Source: an uncultured Cohaesibacter sp.
Lineage (GTDB): Bacteria > Pseudomonadota > Alphaproteobacteria > Rhizobiales > Cohaesibacteraceae
NCBI RefSeq assembly: GCF_963676485.1
Contig: NZ_OY781114.1
Coordinates: 3,674,501-3,738,500, forward strand
DNA length: 64,000 nucleotides
Reading direction: 5' to 3'
The position numbers and the translations under genes were made by a program. The notes under the pieces are model-generated. The model had not been told where the DNA came from, did not search any database, and saw only the letters and a list, made by a program, of their open reading frames with translations. Shown piece by piece: positions 22,888-33,894 of the stretch (the first letter of the stretch is position 1; every line of letters begins with the position of its first letter).

Positions 22888-22929
22888 AGCCCCCGCACTT
22901 AATGTAATTTTGAGAATGGAGACTTTCCT

Positions 22930-24120
<1,191 letters not shown>

Positions 24121-24141
24121 TCACTAGGGCAGGGGTGTTGC

Positions 24142-24166
24142 GGGTGCTCCCATAGCACCCCAGTCT
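24142..24166 (+). promoter_or_regulatory. Hairpin in the tuf2-rpsJ spacer
   Basis: GGGTGCT pairs with AGCACCC around CCCAT, followed by a weak TCTTTT. It may be a partial terminator or an S10 operon leader element. The spacer is only 61 bases, so the hairpin ends about 20 bases before the rpsJ start. Confidence 0.45.
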
Positions 24167-24181
24167 TTTGAGGTTGAAAAT

Positions 24182-24490
24182 ATGAACGGTCAGAATATTC
24201 GAATTCGCCTTAAGGCATTCGACCATCGCATTCTCGATACGTCAGCAAAGGAAATCGTGTCCACAGCTAAGCGCACAGGCGCCAATGTTCGTGGTCCCGT
24301 TCCTCTTCCGACCCATATCGAGAAGTTCACTGTCAACCGTTCGCCGCATGTTAACAAGAAAAGCCGTGAGCAGTTCGAGATCCGTACGCACAAGCGTCTC
24401 CTCGACATCATCGACCCGACCCCTCAGACGGTTGATGCCCTCATGAAGCTAGATCTTGCGGCCGGTGTGGACGTTGAAATTAAGCTCTAA
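24182..24490 (+). CDS. rpsJ: 30S ribosomal protein S10
   Basis: 102 residues. S10 is a head protein of 30S and also the partner of NusB in antitermination and of NusG in transcription-translation coupling. The loop segment [20 protein letters not shown] is conserved. First gene of the S10 operon. Confidence 0.98.
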   Translation: MNGQNIRIRLKAFDHRILDTSAKEIVSTAKRTGANVRGPVPLPTHIEKFTVNRSPHVNKKSREQFEIRTHKRLLDIIDPTPQTVDALMKLDLAAGVDVEIKL

Positions 24491-24514
24491 CGTGAGCGAG
24501 AGGCAAGAGTAGCC

Positions 24515-25234
24515 ATGCGTTCTGGTGTGATCGCACAGAAGTTGGGAATGACCCGCATTTATACCGAAGCCGGAGAACATATTCCGGTTACGGTTCTCAA
24601 AGTTGAGAATTGCCAGGTTGTTGCTCAGCGAACTGTAGAGAAAAACGGCTATACCGCACTTCAGTTGGGTGTAGGCAAAGCCAAAGTAAAAAATGTTTCG
24701 AAGCCAATGCGCGGCCATTTCGCCGTAGCAAAGGTAGAACCGAAGCGTAAACTTGCTGAATTCCGCGTAAGCGAAGAAAACCTCATCGAGGTTGGTTCTG
24801 AGTTGACTGCGGATCACTATGTTGCTGGTCAGCATGTGGATGTTGTTGGTACGTCAATTGGTAAAGGCTTTGCCGGCGCCATGAAACGTCACAATTTCGG
24901 TGGTGGACGTGCTACGCACGGTAACTCCATTTCTCACCGTGCCCACGGCTCTACCGGTCAGTGTCAGGATCCAGGCAAGGTCTTTAAAGGCAAAAAGATG
25001 GCTGGTCACATGGGGTCTACCCGCGTGACGACGCAGAATCTGAAGGTTGTTAAGACCGATGCCGACCGTGGTCTGGTTCTGGTTCAGGGTGCTGTTCCTG
25101 GTTCCAAGGGCGGTTGGATTCTCATCAAGGATGCTGTTAAGAAAGCACGTCCTGAAGAGGCTCCGCTTCCTGGTGCTATCCGTAGCGCAGACGCTCCAGC
25201 AGCTGCAGCGCCAGCAGCGGAGGGTGAAGAATAA
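24515..25234 (+). CDS. rplC: 50S ribosomal protein L3
   Basis: 239 residues. L3 is an early assembly protein whose loop reaches the peptidyl transferase centre. The signature [14 protein letters not shown], then [10 protein letters not shown], is present; the Gln is the site of PrmB methylation in E. coli. The C-terminus is an Ala/Pro-rich tail of about 25 residues. Its stop overlaps the rplD start by one base (TAATG). Confidence 0.97.
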   Translation: MRSGVIAQKLGMTRIYTEAGEHIPVTVLKVENCQVVAQRTVEKNGYTALQLGVGKAKVKNVSKPMRGHFAVAKVEPKRKLAEFRVSEENLIEVGSELTADHYVAGQHVDVVGTSIGKGFAGAMKRHNFGGGRATHGNSISHRAHGSTGQCQDPGKVFKGKKMAGHMGSTRVTTQNLKVVKTDADRGLVLVQGAVPGSKGGWILIKDAVKKARPEEAPLPGAIRSADAPAAAAPAAEGEE

Positions 25235-25854
25235 TGGAACTCAAAGTTAAAACCCTTGACGGTGGTGATGCAGGTTCCGTAGCTGTTTCCGACACTGTAT
25301 TTGGTCTTGAACCACGCGCGGACATCATTGCCCGCATGGTTCGCTTCCAGCAGATGAAGAAAATGGCTGGTACGCACAAAACCAAAACCCGTGCTGAAGT
25401 GGTCGGCACTACCAAGAAATACCTTCGTCAGAAGGGTTCTGGTGGCGCTCGTCACGGCAACAAAAAGGTTCCACAGTTCCGTGGTGGTGGTCGTGCGTTT
25501 GGTCCTGTTGTACGTGACCATGCAATCGAACTTCCTAAAAAGGTTCGTGCGCTTGCGCTCAAACATGCCCTGTCTACCAAAGTGAAGAATGACAATCTGA
25601 TCATTCTTGACGATGCGAAGGCAGAAGCACCAAAGACCGCAGCCGTAAAGAAACAGATTTCCGGTCTGGGCATTGAAAGCGCTCTGATCATTTCCGGTAA
25701 GGAAGTGGACGAGAACTTTGCAAAAGCTGCCCGCAATATCGTCGGTATCGATGTGTTGCCGGTTCAGGGCATCAACGTTCTTGATGTTCTGCGTCGCGAT
25801 ACACTGGTTCTGACCAAGGCCGCAGTCGATGCTCTGGAGGAACGGTTCAAATGA
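25234..25854 (+). CDS. rplD: 50S ribosomal protein L4
   Basis: 206 residues. L4 lines the peptide exit tunnel; the extended loop (about residues 40-90, [20 protein letters not shown]) is intact. In gammaproteobacteria L4 represses the S10 operon, but that leader is not obviously present here. It overlaps rplC by 1 base and rplW by 4. Confidence 0.97.
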   Translation: MELKVKTLDGGDAGSVAVSDTVFGLEPRADIIARMVRFQQMKKMAGTHKTKTRAEVVGTTKKYLRQKGSGGARHGNKKVPQFRGGGRAFGPVVRDHAIELPKKVRALALKHALSTKVKNDNLIILDDAKAEAPKTAAVKKQISGLGIESALIISGKEVDENFAKAARNIVGIDVLPVQGINVLDVLRRDTLVLTKAAVDALEERFK

Positions 25855-26144
25855 CCACCCTTCGTCATTACGATATCATCCGCAGCCCGGTGATTACCGA
25901 GAAGGCAACCATTCATTCCGAACAGGACAAGGTTGTTTTCAACGTATCAAAGGATGCGACTAAAACTGAAATCAAGGCCGCCGTAGAGGCACTGTTCTCC
26001 GTTAAGGTCAAAAGCGTCAACACTCTTGTTCGCAAGGGCAAGGTTAAACGCTTCAAAGGCATTATCGGCAAGCAGGTCGACGTGAAAAAAGCGATTGTTA
26101 CCCTCGAAGAGGGCCAATCGATTGACGTCACGACTGGTCTTTAA
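25851..26144 (+). CDS. rplW: 50S ribosomal protein L23
   Basis: 97 residues. L23 sits at the tunnel exit and docks trigger factor and SRP. The start overlaps the rplD stop (ATGA). Sequence [12 protein letters not shown] at the N-terminus and the loop rich in Lys around residues 60-75 are typical. Confidence 0.97.
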   Translation: MTTLRHYDIIRSPVITEKATIHSEQDKVVFNVSKDATKTEIKAAVEALFSVKVKSVNTLVRKGKVKRFKGIIGKQVDVKKAIVTLEEGQSIDVTTGL

Positions 26145-26169
26145 GCAACGCGGGGATAGGCTTTAAGTC

Positions 26170-27006
26170 ATGGCACTCAAGACCTTTAAACCGACAAGCC
26201 CAGGTACGCGTCAGCTGGTGATCGTAGACCGCTCCGATCTTTGGAAGGGGAAACCGGTCAAAACGCTCACCGAAGGCTTGACCAAGTCTGGCGGTCGTAA
26301 CAACCATGGTCGCGTGACATCACGTCGTCGTGGTGGCGGTCATAAGCGTACCTATCGCATCATCGACTTCAAGCGTCGTAAGTTTGACGTTGTTGGTACG
26401 GTAGAGCGTCTGGAATATGATCCAAACCGTACGGCATATATTGCTCTGGTTAACTATGAAGATGGTGAACAGGCATACATCCTGGCTCCTCAGCGCCTTA
26501 AAGCTGGTGACAAGGTTGTAGCTGCTAGTAAAGCTGCCGACATTAAACCGGGTAACGCAATGCCGCTGGCGAATATGCCAGTTGGAACGATCATCTACAA
26601 CGTAGAGATCAAGCCAGGTAAAGGCGGTCAGATTGCTCGCTCAGCCGGTGCTTATGCTCAGCTTGTTGGTCGTGATAGCGGTTATGCAATCATTCGTTTG
26701 AATTCGGGCGAAACCCGTCTGGTTCTTGGTACCTGCATGGCAAGTGTCGGTGCAGTTTCCAACCCGGAACATTCAAACATCAATCATGGTAAAGCTGGTC
26801 GTAACCGTTGGCTCGGTAAACGTCCAGAAGTGCGCGGTGTCGTTATGAACCCGGTTGATCACCCACATGGTGGTGGTGAAGGCCGGACCTCTGGTGGTCG
26901 TCACCCTGTGTCTCCATGGGGCAAGCCTACCAAAGGCAAGCGTACTCGCTCTAATAAGTCGACTGACAAGTTCATTGTTCGTAGTCGGCATCAGCGCAAG
27001 AAATAA
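26170..27006 (+). CDS. rplB: 50S ribosomal protein L2
   Basis: 278 residues, usual length. L2 is needed for subunit joining and peptidyl transferase structure. The C-terminal signature [17 protein letters not shown], with the key histidine, is intact. Confidence 0.98.
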   Translation: MALKTFKPTSPGTRQLVIVDRSDLWKGKPVKTLTEGLTKSGGRNNHGRVTSRRRGGGHKRTYRIIDFKRRKFDVVGTVERLEYDPNRTAYIALVNYEDGEQAYILAPQRLKAGDKVVAASKAADIKPGNAMPLANMPVGTIIYNVEIKPGKGGQIARSAGAYAQLVGRDSGYAIIRLNSGETRLVLGTCMASVGAVSNPEHSNINHGKAGRNRWLGKRPEVRGVVMNPVDHPHGGGEGRTSGGRHPVSPWGKPTKGKRTRSNKSTDKFIVRSRHQRKK

Positions 27007-27016
27007 GGGTTAACCG

Positions 27017-27295
27017 ATGGCACGTTCTGTTTGGAAAGGTCCGTTTGTAGACGGATACCTTCTGAAGAAGGCAGACAAGGTTCGCTCTTCTGGTCGTCAC
27101 GAAGTGATCAAGACCTGGAGCCGTCGCTCCACGATCTTGCCTCACTTCGTCGGGCTCACCTTTGGTGTGTATAATGGTCAGAAGCATGTACCGGTTCTCG
27201 TCTCTGAGGAGATGGTCGGTCACAAGTTGGGCGAATTTTCTCCGACCCGTAACTATTACGGTCACGGGGCCGACAAGAAGGCTAGGAGGAAATAA
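27017..27295 (+). CDS. rpsS: 30S ribosomal protein S19
   Basis: 92 residues. S19 is in the 30S head and pairs with S13. The motif [19 protein letters not shown] is typical. Its stop overlaps the rplV ATG by one base. Confidence 0.97.
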   Translation: MARSVWKGPFVDGYLLKKADKVRSSGRHEVIKTWSRRSTILPHFVGLTFGVYNGQKHVPVLVSEEMVGHKLGEFSPTRNYYGHGADKKARRK

Positions 27296-27675
27296 TGGGT
27301 AAGGCAAAACGCGCACGCGTCTTGAAAGACAACGAAGCAAAAGCGGTCACCCGCATGCTTCGCACGTCTCCGCAGAAGCTGAACCTTGTCGCGGCGATGA
27401 TCCGGGGGAAAAAGGTTGATACGGCTCTGGCCGACTTGACCTTCTCTTCCAAGCGCATCGCTAAAGATGTTAAGAAATGTTTGGAATCTGCGATCGCTAA
27501 CGCTGAAAACAACCATGAACTGGATGTTGACAGCCTGATCGTGGCAGAAGCTTATGTTGGTAAGGCACTTGTGATGAAACGCTGGCAGCCACGTGCTCGT
27601 GGTCGTGTTGGCAAGATCCTCAAGCCTTTCTCCAACCTGACGATTGTAGTTCGTGAAGTTGAGGAGACAGCCTGA
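27295..27675 (+). CDS. rplV: 50S ribosomal protein L22
   Basis: 126 residues. L22 has a globular part and a beta-hairpin reaching the exit tunnel constriction ([20 protein letters not shown] in the hairpin region). The macrolide-contact hairpin is full length. It shares one base with both rpsS and rpsC. Confidence 0.97.
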   Translation: MGKAKRARVLKDNEAKAVTRMLRTSPQKLNLVAAMIRGKKVDTALADLTFSSKRIAKDVKKCLESAIANAENNHELDVDSLIVAEAYVGKALVMKRWQPRARGRVGKILKPFSNLTIVVREVEETA

Positions 27676-28397
27676 TGGGTCACAAGGTTAATCCAATTGG
27701 TCTTCGTCTTGGTATCAACCGCACCTGGGATTCTCGCTGGTATGCAGATAAAGGCGAATATGGGGATCTTCTTCATGAAGATTTCGCAATTCGCAGCATG
27801 CTGGAAAAGGAACTCAAGCAGGCCGCCGTTTCCAAGATTGTTATCGAGCGTCCGCACAAAAAGTGCCGTGTGACTATTCACTCAGCACGTCCGGGCATCG
27901 TAATCGGCAAAAAAGGCGCCGATATCGAAAAACTTCGTGCGAAAGTTGGCAAGCTGACAAGTTCCGATGTACATATCAACATTGTTGAGGTACGTAAGCC
28001 GGAAACAGATGCCAATCTCGTTGCTCAGTCCATTGCACAGCAGCTGGAACGCCGTGTTGCTTTCCGCCGCGCGATGAAACGGGCCGTTCAGTCTGCTATG
28101 CGGATGGGCGCCGAAGGCATTCGTATCAACTGTGCAGGTCGTCTGGGTGGTGCCGAGATCGCACGTACCGAATGGTATCGTGAAGGTCGTGTTCCGCTTC
28201 ATACTCTGCGCGCTGACATTGACTATGGTACTGCTGAAGCACTGACTGCTTATGGCATCTCTGGTATCAAAGTGTGGATCTATAAAGGCGAGATCATGGA
28301 ACATGATCCAATGGCCTCTGAACGCCGCGCTTCTGAAAACCAGGATCAGGGCAATAACAGCAACCAGCGCCGTCGTAGCAATAAACCTGCTGCTTAA
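27675..28397 (+). CDS. rpsC: 30S ribosomal protein S3
   Basis: 240 residues. The KH domain (GxxG in [12 protein letters not shown]) and the C-terminal S3 domain form part of the mRNA entry helicase site. The tail is Asn/Gln/Arg-rich ([19 protein letters not shown]), a length and composition that vary among alphaproteobacteria. Confidence 0.97.
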   Translation: MGHKVNPIGLRLGINRTWDSRWYADKGEYGDLLHEDFAIRSMLEKELKQAAVSKIVIERPHKKCRVTIHSARPGIVIGKKGADIEKLRAKVGKLTSSDVHINIVEVRKPETDANLVAQSIAQQLERRVAFRRAMKRAVQSAMRMGAEGIRINCAGRLGGAEIARTEWYREGRVPLHTLRADIDYGTAEALTAYGISGIKVWIYKGEIMEHDPMASERRASENQDQGNNSNQRRRSNKPAA

Positions 28398-28431
28398 TGT
28401 CGGTTACAAACTGAGTTAAGAGAGAAACACA

Positions 28432-28845
28432 ATGCTGCAACCAAAGCGCACAAAATATCGCAAGCAGCACAAGGGCCGCATTCACGGCAACGCCAAAGGG
28501 GGCTTTGAGCTTAACTTTGGTGCCTACGGCCTGAAGGCTCAGGAGCCTGCGCGTATCACCGCTCGTCAGATCGAGGCTGCGCGTCGTGCTATGACCCGTC
28601 ACATGAAGCGTGCCGGTCGTGTGTGGATCCGTGTGTTCCCGGACCTGCCAGTATCCAAGAAACCTACCGAAGTCCGTATGGGTAAAGGTAAAGGCTCTCC
28701 TGAATATTGGGCAGCTCGTGTAGCACCGGGCCGTATTATGTTTGAAATCGATGGTGTACCTGAGGATATCGCTCGGGAAGCCATGCGGCTTGCCGCTGCG
28801 AAGTTGCCTATCAAGACACGCTTCGTACAGCGCATCGCCGACTAA
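28432..28845 (+). CDS. rplP: 50S ribosomal protein L16
   Basis: 137 residues. L16 helps position tRNA in the A site. [19 protein letters not shown] at the N-terminus and [16 protein letters not shown] are the expected signatures; the Arg after the KGSPE segment region is conserved. Confidence 0.97.
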   Translation: MLQPKRTKYRKQHKGRIHGNAKGGFELNFGAYGLKAQEPARITARQIEAARRAMTRHMKRAGRVWIRVFPDLPVSKKPTEVRMGKGKGSPEYWAARVAPGRIMFEIDGVPEDIAREAMRLAAAKLPIKTRFVQRIAD

Positions 28846-28865
28846 CGGTGTGAAGGGATAACCCG

Positions 28866-29066
28866 ATGAAAGCATCAGATGTCCGCGCGATGACTGCGGA
28901 TCAAATTGCTGATGAGTTGGAAAAGCTGAAGAAAGAACAGTTCAATCTGCGCTTTCAGAAGGCAACTGGTCAGTTGGAAAATACCGTGCGTGTTCGCGAA
29001 GTTCGTCGTGATATTGCACGCCTGATGACCATCGCGCAGCAAAAGCGCGTTGAGTCAGCAGAATAG
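28866..29066 (+). CDS. rpmC: 50S ribosomal protein L29
   Basis: 66 residues, two-helix protein near the tunnel exit next to L23. The central [17 protein letters not shown] segment is typical. It lies 20 bases after rplP and 10 before rpsQ. Confidence 0.96.
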   Translation: MKASDVRAMTADQIADELEKLKKEQFNLRFQKATGQLENTVRVREVRRDIARLMTIAQQKRVESAE

Positions 29067-29076
29067 GAGAGACGGG

Positions 29077-29322
29077 ATGCCAAAGAGAATTTTGCAAGGC
29101 CTCGTCGTCAGCGACAAGCAGGATAAGACTGTCGTCGTGAAGGTTGAACGCCGTTTCACGCATCCGCTTCTTAAGAAGACGGTGCGTCGTTCCAAGCGTT
29201 ATCAGGCTCATGACGAGGGGAATTCCTTCAAAGTAGGTGATCAGATTTTCATTCAGGAGTCCGCACCTATTTCTAAATCGAAACGTTGGGTTGTAGTTGG
29301 TAAGGAACTTCCTACCTCTTAA
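29077..29322 (+). CDS. rpsQ: 30S ribosomal protein S17
   Basis: 81 residues with the OB fold that binds 16S rRNA helix 11. I use the ATG of [12 protein letters not shown], which has an AGGAGAGA ribosome site; an earlier in-frame start at 29050 lies inside rpmC. The conserved [10 protein letters not shown] segment is present. Confidence 0.96.
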   Translation: MPKRILQGLVVSDKQDKTVVVKVERRFTHPLLKKTVRRSKRYQAHDEGNSFKVGDQIFIQESAPISKSKRWVVVGKELPTS

Positions 29323-29392
29323 TCCGGCTTGGCAATTGGACGTAAACCCTGCGCAGTGATGCGTTAGGGGAGAATAAAAAAGGCGGCCAGTC

Positions 29393-29761
29393 ATGATTCA
29401 GATGCAAACAAACCTTGACGTCGCGGATAACTCCGGCGCACGTCGTGTCATGTGCATCAAAGTGCTCGGCGGCTCCAAACGGAAATACGCAGGGATCGGC
29501 GATATCATCGTCGTATCTGTCAAGGAAGCGATTCCGCGTGGACGCGTTAAGAAGGGCGATGTGATGAAGGCAGTTGTGGTTCGTACCGCAAAAGCCATTC
29601 GTCGTCCGGACGGCAGCGTCATCCGTTTTGACCGCAGTGCAGCTGTTCTGGTGAACAACAACAAGGAACCAATCGGTACCCGTATCTTCGGCCCGGTTCC
29701 TCGTGAGCTGCGTGCTCATAACCATATGAAGATCATTTCCCTTGCTCCGGAGGTGCTGTAA
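29393..29761 (+). CDS. rplN: 50S ribosomal protein L14
   Basis: 122 residues. L14 forms inter-subunit bridge B8 and binds the silencing factor RsfS. Its signature [16 protein letters not shown] is intact. It opens the spc block after a 70-base spacer, and its stop overlaps the rplX start. Confidence 0.98.
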   Translation: MIQMQTNLDVADNSGARRVMCIKVLGGSKRKYAGIGDIIVVSVKEAIPRGRVKKGDVMKAVVVRTAKAIRRPDGSVIRFDRSAAVLVNNNKEPIGTRIFGPVPRELRAHNHMKIISLAPEVL

Positions 29762-30075
29762 TGGCTGCGAAACTCAAAAAGGGTGATCGCGTCATTGTTC
29801 TTGCCGGTAAAGATAAGGGCAAGAGCGGTGAAATTGTGCAGGTGATGCCGGCTGAAGAGCGGGCGATCGTGCGCGGTATCAACATGGTCAAACGCCATCA
29901 GCGTCAGAACCAAATGCAGGAATCGGGCATCGTCAATAAAGAAGCCTCGATCCACCTGTCCAATCTGGCTCTGGCTGATCCGAAAGACAACAAGCCAACT
30001 CGCGTTGGTTTCACTGTCAAGGACGGCAACAAAGTGCGTGTGGCCAAGCGTTCGGGAGATGTGATCGATGGCTGA
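29761..30075 (+). CDS. rplX: 50S ribosomal protein L24
   Basis: 104 residues with an N-terminal KOW motif ([20 protein letters not shown]). An assembly initiator protein for 50S. It overlaps rplN by 1 base and rplE by 8. Confidence 0.97.
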   Translation: MAAKLKKGDRVIVLAGKDKGKSGEIVQVMPAEERAIVRGINMVKRHQRQNQMQESGIVNKEASIHLSNLALADPKDNKPTRVGFTVKDGNKVRVAKRSGDVIDG

Positions 30076-30625
30076 GGCTGCTTACACCCCGCGTCTCAAG
30101 ACGCTGTATGAAGATGTCATCCGCGCCAAAATGCAGGAACAGTTCAACTTCTCCAATCCACATCGGATGCCGAAGCTTGACAAAGTTGTTCTGAACATGG
30201 GCGTTGGTGAAGCGGTTAACGATTCCAAGAAGGTTAAGTCTGCCTTGGAAGATCTGCAGGCAATTGCCGGTCAGCAGCCGGTAGTGACCAAAGCGCGTAA
30301 ATCCATTGCGACCTTTAAGGTTCGTGAAGGCATGCCGATTGGTGTAAAAGTTACTCTGCGCGGCGACCGTATGTATGAATTTCTCGATCGTCTGATCACG
30401 ATCGCGCTGCCTCGTGTACGCGACTTCCGTGGTCTTAACGGGAAGAGCTTTGACGGCAACGGCAACTATGCCATGGGCCTGAAAGAGCATATCGTCTTTC
30501 CTGAGATCGATTATGACAAAGTTGACCAGATCTGGGGCATGGACATCATCGTCTGCACGAATACGAGCAGTGATGATGAAGCACGCGCCCTTCTGAAAGA
30601 ATTCAACTTCCCGTTCAACCGTTAA
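30068..30625 (+). CDS. rplE: 50S ribosomal protein L5
   Basis: 185 residues. L5 carries 5S rRNA and contacts P-site tRNA and S13. [13 protein letters not shown] and the C-terminal GMDIIVCTN segment are typical. The start lies inside the end of rplX, which suggests coupling. Confidence 0.97.
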   Translation: MAEAAYTPRLKTLYEDVIRAKMQEQFNFSNPHRMPKLDKVVLNMGVGEAVNDSKKVKSALEDLQAIAGQQPVVTKARKSIATFKVREGMPIGVKVTLRGDRMYEFLDRLITIALPRVRDFRGLNGKSFDGNGNYAMGLKEHIVFPEIDYDKVDQIWGMDIIVCTNTSSDDEARALLKEFNFPFNR

Positions 30626-30654
30626 GGTCCCGCGGAAAGTACGAGGAATATGTA

Positions 30655-30960
30655 ATGGCTAAAAAGAGCGCTGTCGAAAAGAACAAAGCTCGTGCACGGC
30701 TGGCAGATAAATATTCTGCAAAGCGTGCAAAGCTGAAAGCCCTGGCAAAGGATGAGTCCCTGTCGCTTGAAGAGCGTTTCAAGGCTCGTTTGAAACTTGC
30801 TGAGCTTCCACGCAACTCCGCATCCATCCGCATCCGCAATCGTTGCGAAGTGACTGGCCGTCCACGCGGCTACTATCGCAAATTGAAGATGTCCCGTATT
30901 TCACTTCGCGAACTGGGCAACGAGGGTCAAATCCCCGGCCTGGTGAAGTCGAGCTGGTAA
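30655..30960 (+). CDS. rpsN: 30S ribosomal protein S14
   Basis: 101 residues, the long zinc-independent form: only one Cys is present in the [19 protein letters not shown] region, whereas zinc-type S14 has four and is about 61 residues. Confidence 0.97.
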   Translation: MAKKSAVEKNKARARLADKYSAKRAKLKALAKDESLSLEERFKARLKLAELPRNSASIRIRNRCEVTGRPRGYYRKLKMSRISLRELGNEGQIPGLVKSSW

Positions 30961-30973
30961 GGAGCGCGGTCCC

Positions 30974-31372
30974 ATGGCAATGACTGATCCCCTTGGGGAT
31001 ATGTTGACCCGCATCCGCAATGCGCAGATGCGAAAAAAAACAAAGGTTTCCACTCCTGCATCCAAATTGCGTCAGCGCGTGCTTGACGTTTTGGCTTCAG
31101 AAGGGTACATCCGCGGCTACACCACCGTCGAATTCGAAGGCGGCAAGTCCGAACTCGAGGTCGAGCTGAAATACTTCGATGGAGAGCCGGTGATCCGTGA
31201 AATCCAACGCGTGTCCAAGCCTGGTCGTCGCGTGTATGCATCGGTAAAGAATATTCCGATCATCCACAACGGTCTGGGCGTGTCGATCGTCTCTACTCCG
31301 AAAGGGGTTATGGCCGATCATGACGCTCGCGAGAACAACGTGGGTGGTGAGGTTCTCTGCCGCGTCTTCTGA
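30974..31372 (+). CDS. rpsH: 30S ribosomal protein S8
   Basis: 132 residues. S8 organises the central domain of 16S rRNA, and in E. coli also represses the spc operon. [14 protein letters not shown] at the start and [20 protein letters not shown] at the end are typical. It is followed by an unusually long structured spacer. Confidence 0.97.
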   Translation: MAMTDPLGDMLTRIRNAQMRKKTKVSTPASKLRQRVLDVLASEGYIRGYTTVEFEGGKSELEVELKYFDGEPVIREIQRVSKPGRRVYASVKNIPIIHNGLGVSIVSTPKGVMADHDARENNVGGEVLCRVF

Positions 31373-31515
31373 TGCGGTCTGAACCTTGTTATCTCAGATC
31401 TAATTTCGGTCGTGTCGGTCGAAATTAGATCAACGGTTTTAAAGCGATCAGCTTAATAGCTTCTAAGGTCGGTAACCTTGGGCAGGCTGATCTCAGATCC
31501 GGACAGGTTAGTCTT
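31373..31515 (+). promoter_or_regulatory. Structured rpsH-rplF spacer
   Basis: A 143-base gap in a block where other gaps are mostly 10-70 bases. It holds a perfect 12-bp stem, GATCTAATTTCG (31397-31408) with CGAAATTAGATC (31420-31431), extendable to 15 bp with G-U pairs. Then GATCAGC (31446-31452) pairs with GCTGATC (31486-31492) around an AAGGT/ACCTT helix. The decamer ATCTCAGATC occurs twice (31391 and 31490). No long T-run follows. Candidate leader, processing site or internal regulatory element. Confidence 0.6.
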
Positions 31516-32049
31516 ATGTCACGTATTGGCAAAAAGCCTGTTGCAGTCCCTAGTGGAGTTACTGCGACAATTGATGGCAAGACCGTCAAAGCGAAGGGTC
31601 CGAAGGGAGAACTCTCTTTCGTACTCAACGAAGACGTCGATGCCAAAATGACGGATGATGGTATTCTGGTTGAGCCGCGCAACAAGTCCAAGACTGCGCG
31701 GTCTCTTTGGGGCATGTCCCGCACCCAGATTCTCAACATCCTGAATGGTGTTTCTGCAGGTTTCGAAAAGAAACTTGATATCAACGGTGTGGGTTACCGC
31801 GCGCAGATGAAGGGCAAAGACCTTCAGCTCGCTCTCGGCTTCTCTCACGATGTTGTCTATGAAGTTCCCGAAGGTATTACGGTTGCTTGTCCAAAGCCAA
31901 CCGAGATCGTCGTGACCGGCATCGACAAACAGGCCGTTGGCCAGGTTGCTGCAGAGATCCGCAAATATCGTAGTCCTGAGCCTTACAAGGGCAAGGGCGT
32001 GAAATATAGTGATGAATATATCTTCCGCAAGGAAGGTAAGAAGAAGTAA
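31516..32049 (+). CDS. rplF: 50S ribosomal protein L6
   Basis: 177 residues with two L6 repeats. It binds near the sarcin-ricin loop. The C-terminal signature [16 protein letters not shown] is intact. Confidence 0.97.
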   Translation: MSRIGKKPVAVPSGVTATIDGKTVKAKGPKGELSFVLNEDVDAKMTDDGILVEPRNKSKTARSLWGMSRTQILNILNGVSAGFEKKLDINGVGYRAQMKGKDLQLALGFSHDVVYEVPEGITVACPKPTEIVVTGIDKQAVGQVAAEIRKYRSPEPYKGKGVKYSDEYIFRKEGKKK

Positions 32050-32061
32050 CGGAAACTTATT

Positions 32062-32424
32062 ATGGCGAAGGCACTATCTCAGTTTGAGCGTCGTCGTGCA
32101 CGTGTACGTCGCGCCCTGAAAAAGACTGCCAACGGCCGTCCGCGTCTAAGTATCAACCGGTCTTCCAAGCATATTTACGCTCAGATCATTGACGATGAAA
32201 ATGGTGTTACGGTTGTAGCAGCATCTTCCATCGAAAAAGATCTTCGTGAAAAGCTGAAAACCGGCGCGGACAAAGCCGCCGCTTCTGAAGTTGGCAAGCT
32301 GATCGCAGAGCGAGCAGTTGCAGCCGGCGTGAAGGACGTGGTCTTTGATCGTGGTGGATATATCTACCACGGACGTATCAAATCGCTCGCAGATGCTGCG
32401 CGCGAAGGCGGATTGAATTTCTAA
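32062..32424 (+). CDS. rplR: 50S ribosomal protein L18
   Basis: 120 residues. It binds 5S rRNA in the central protuberance. The C-terminal [28 protein letters not shown] is typical in its parts ([13 protein letters not shown]). Confidence 0.97.
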   Translation: MAKALSQFERRRARVRRALKKTANGRPRLSINRSSKHIYAQIIDDENGVTVVAASSIEKDLREKLKTGADKAAASEVGKLIAERAVAAGVKDVVFDRGGYIYHGRIKSLADAAREGGLNF

Positions 32425-32465
32425 CGCGTCGGGCTACCGATTGCTCAGACGAGAGAAGAAAGCTC

Positions 32466-33023
32466 ATGAACAAGAAACCTGATCGTAACGATCGTGAAGA
32501 GCGCGAAAGCGAATTCGTCGACCGCCTCGTCCACATCAACCGCGTTGCTAAAGTGGTTAAGGGTGGCCGCCGGTTCGGTTTCGCTGCGCTAGTCGTTATT
32601 GGTGACCAGAAGGGCCGTGTTGGCTTTGGTCACGGCAAGGCACGCGAAGTGCCAGAAGCCATTCGCAAGGCATCTGACGCAGCCAAACGGAATATGATCC
32701 GTGTACCTCTTCGCGAGGGTCGCACCCTGCATCATGACGTTTATGGTCGCCACGGCGCCGGTAAAGTCACGTTGCGTGCAGCTCCTGCTGGTACTGGTAT
32801 CATCGCGGGTGGTCCGATGCGTGCTGTGTTTGAAACACTGGGCGTGCAGGATGTGGTTGCCAAGTCTGTTGGTACTTCCAACCCGTACAACATGGTTCGT
32901 GCTACCTTTGATGCGCTGAAAGCAGAAGACAGCCCTCGTGGTGTTGCTGCTCGTCGCGGTCTGAAGGTTTCCACGCTCCAGGCTCGTCGTCGTGTCTCTG
33001 ATGGGGGGCGCTCTGACAGCTAA
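32466..33023 (+). CDS. rpsE: 30S ribosomal protein S5
   Basis: 185 residues. S5 works in decoding fidelity and mRNA entry. [18 protein letters not shown] and [20 protein letters not shown] mark the two halves; the spectinomycin-contact loop around residues 20-30 looks wild type. Confidence 0.97.
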   Translation: MNKKPDRNDREERESEFVDRLVHINRVAKVVKGGRRFGFAALVVIGDQKGRVGFGHGKAREVPEAIRKASDAAKRNMIRVPLREGRTLHHDVYGRHGAGKVTLRAAPAGTGIIAGGPMRAVFETLGVQDVVAKSVGTSNPYNMVRATFDALKAEDSPRGVAARRGLKVSTLQARRRVSDGGRSDS

Positions 33024-33069
33024 GCTGGATGAGTGAACCTTTCATCTCTAGATAAAAGAGGAGCCGGAC

Positions 33070-33267
33070 ATGGCAACTAAGGAACAGGGTACCGTTACTG
33101 TAGAACAGATCGGCAGCCCTTTGCGTCGGCCAAAAGATCAGCGGGCTACGCTGATCGGTCTTGGCCTTAACAAATTGCATCGTCGTCGTACTCTTCAGGA
33201 TTCGCCTGAAGTTCGCGGCATGATCGCTAAAGTCTCTCACCTTGTCCGCGTAGTGGACCAGGACTAA
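33070..33267 (+). CDS. rpmD: 50S ribosomal protein L30
   Basis: 65 residues. Small 50S protein; the [20 protein letters not shown] segment is characteristic. It sits between rpsE and rplO as usual. Confidence 0.96.
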   Translation: MATKEQGTVTVEQIGSPLRRPKDQRATLIGLGLNKLHRRRTLQDSPEVRGMIAKVSHLVRVVDQD

Positions 33268-33283
33268 GAGGCGGGAGAGTAAC

Positions 33284-33751
33284 ATGAAGCTCAACGAAAT
33301 TCGCGATAACGACGGCGCTACGCATTCCCGCAAGCGCGTTGGTCGCGGCATCGGGTCCGGACTGGGTAAAACCGGCGGTCGCGGTGTCAAAGGTCAGAAG
33401 TCTCGCTCGGGTGTTGCTATCAAGGGCTTTGAAGGTGGTCAGATGCCATTGCATCGTCGTCTTCCAAAGCGCGGCTTTAACAACATCTTTGCAAAAGACT
33501 TCAATACCGTTTCCGTTGGTCGCATTCAGCAGGCAATTGATGCTGGCAAACTGGACGCGTCAGCGCCGGTTACTGTCGCCAGCCTCAAGGAAGCTGGTGT
33601 TGTGCGTCGTCTGCGGGACGGTGTTCGTCTGCTTAGCGACGGTGAACTGACTGCAAAAGTATCCTTCGAAATCGAAGGTGCTTCCAAGGCAGCCATCGCC
33701 GCAGTAGAGAAAGCTGGTGGATCTGTAAAGATCATCGGTGCAGAAGAATAG
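33284..33751 (+). CDS. rplO: 50S ribosomal protein L15
   Basis: 155 residues. A late-assembly 50S protein with a long basic N-terminal extension ([19 protein letters not shown]). Sixteen bases after rpmD. Followed by two hairpins before secY. Confidence 0.97.
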   Translation: MKLNEIRDNDGATHSRKRVGRGIGSGLGKTGGRGVKGQKSRSGVAIKGFEGGQMPLHRRLPKRGFNNIFAKDFNTVSVGRIQQAIDAGKLDASAPVTVASLKEAGVVRRLRDGVRLLSDGELTAKVSFEIEGASKAAIAAVEKAGGSVKIIGAEE

Positions 33752-33780
33752 GAAGGGGGCTCATTTGAGCCTTCTTTTGC
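33752..33780 (+). terminator. Partial terminator after rplO
   Basis: GAAG and GCTC (separated by three bulged G) pair with GAGC and CTTC around an ATTT loop, followed by TTTTGCTTT. The stem is imperfect, so it is probably leaky and lowers secY relative to ribosomal proteins. Confidence 0.5.
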
Positions 33781-33785
33781 TTTAA

Positions 33786-33818
33786 GGGTAGTGATGGGAA
33801 GTGATTCCCGTCACACCC
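33786..33818 (+). promoter_or_regulatory. Second hairpin upstream of secY
   Basis: GGGT-(A)-GTGATGGGAA pairs with TTCCCGTCACACCC around a GTGA tetraloop: 14 bp with one bulged base and one G-U pair. AT-rich DNA (TATAAATTTGTTTTGG) follows, which could act as a terminator tail or hold a promoter for secY-adk. Confidence 0.5.
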
Positions 33819-33894
33819 TATAAATTTGTTTTGGCGCCCTTATATTTGATTTTACGATTTTCAGTTTAAGAGAGCGCTTCAAGCGGAGTAGAGA

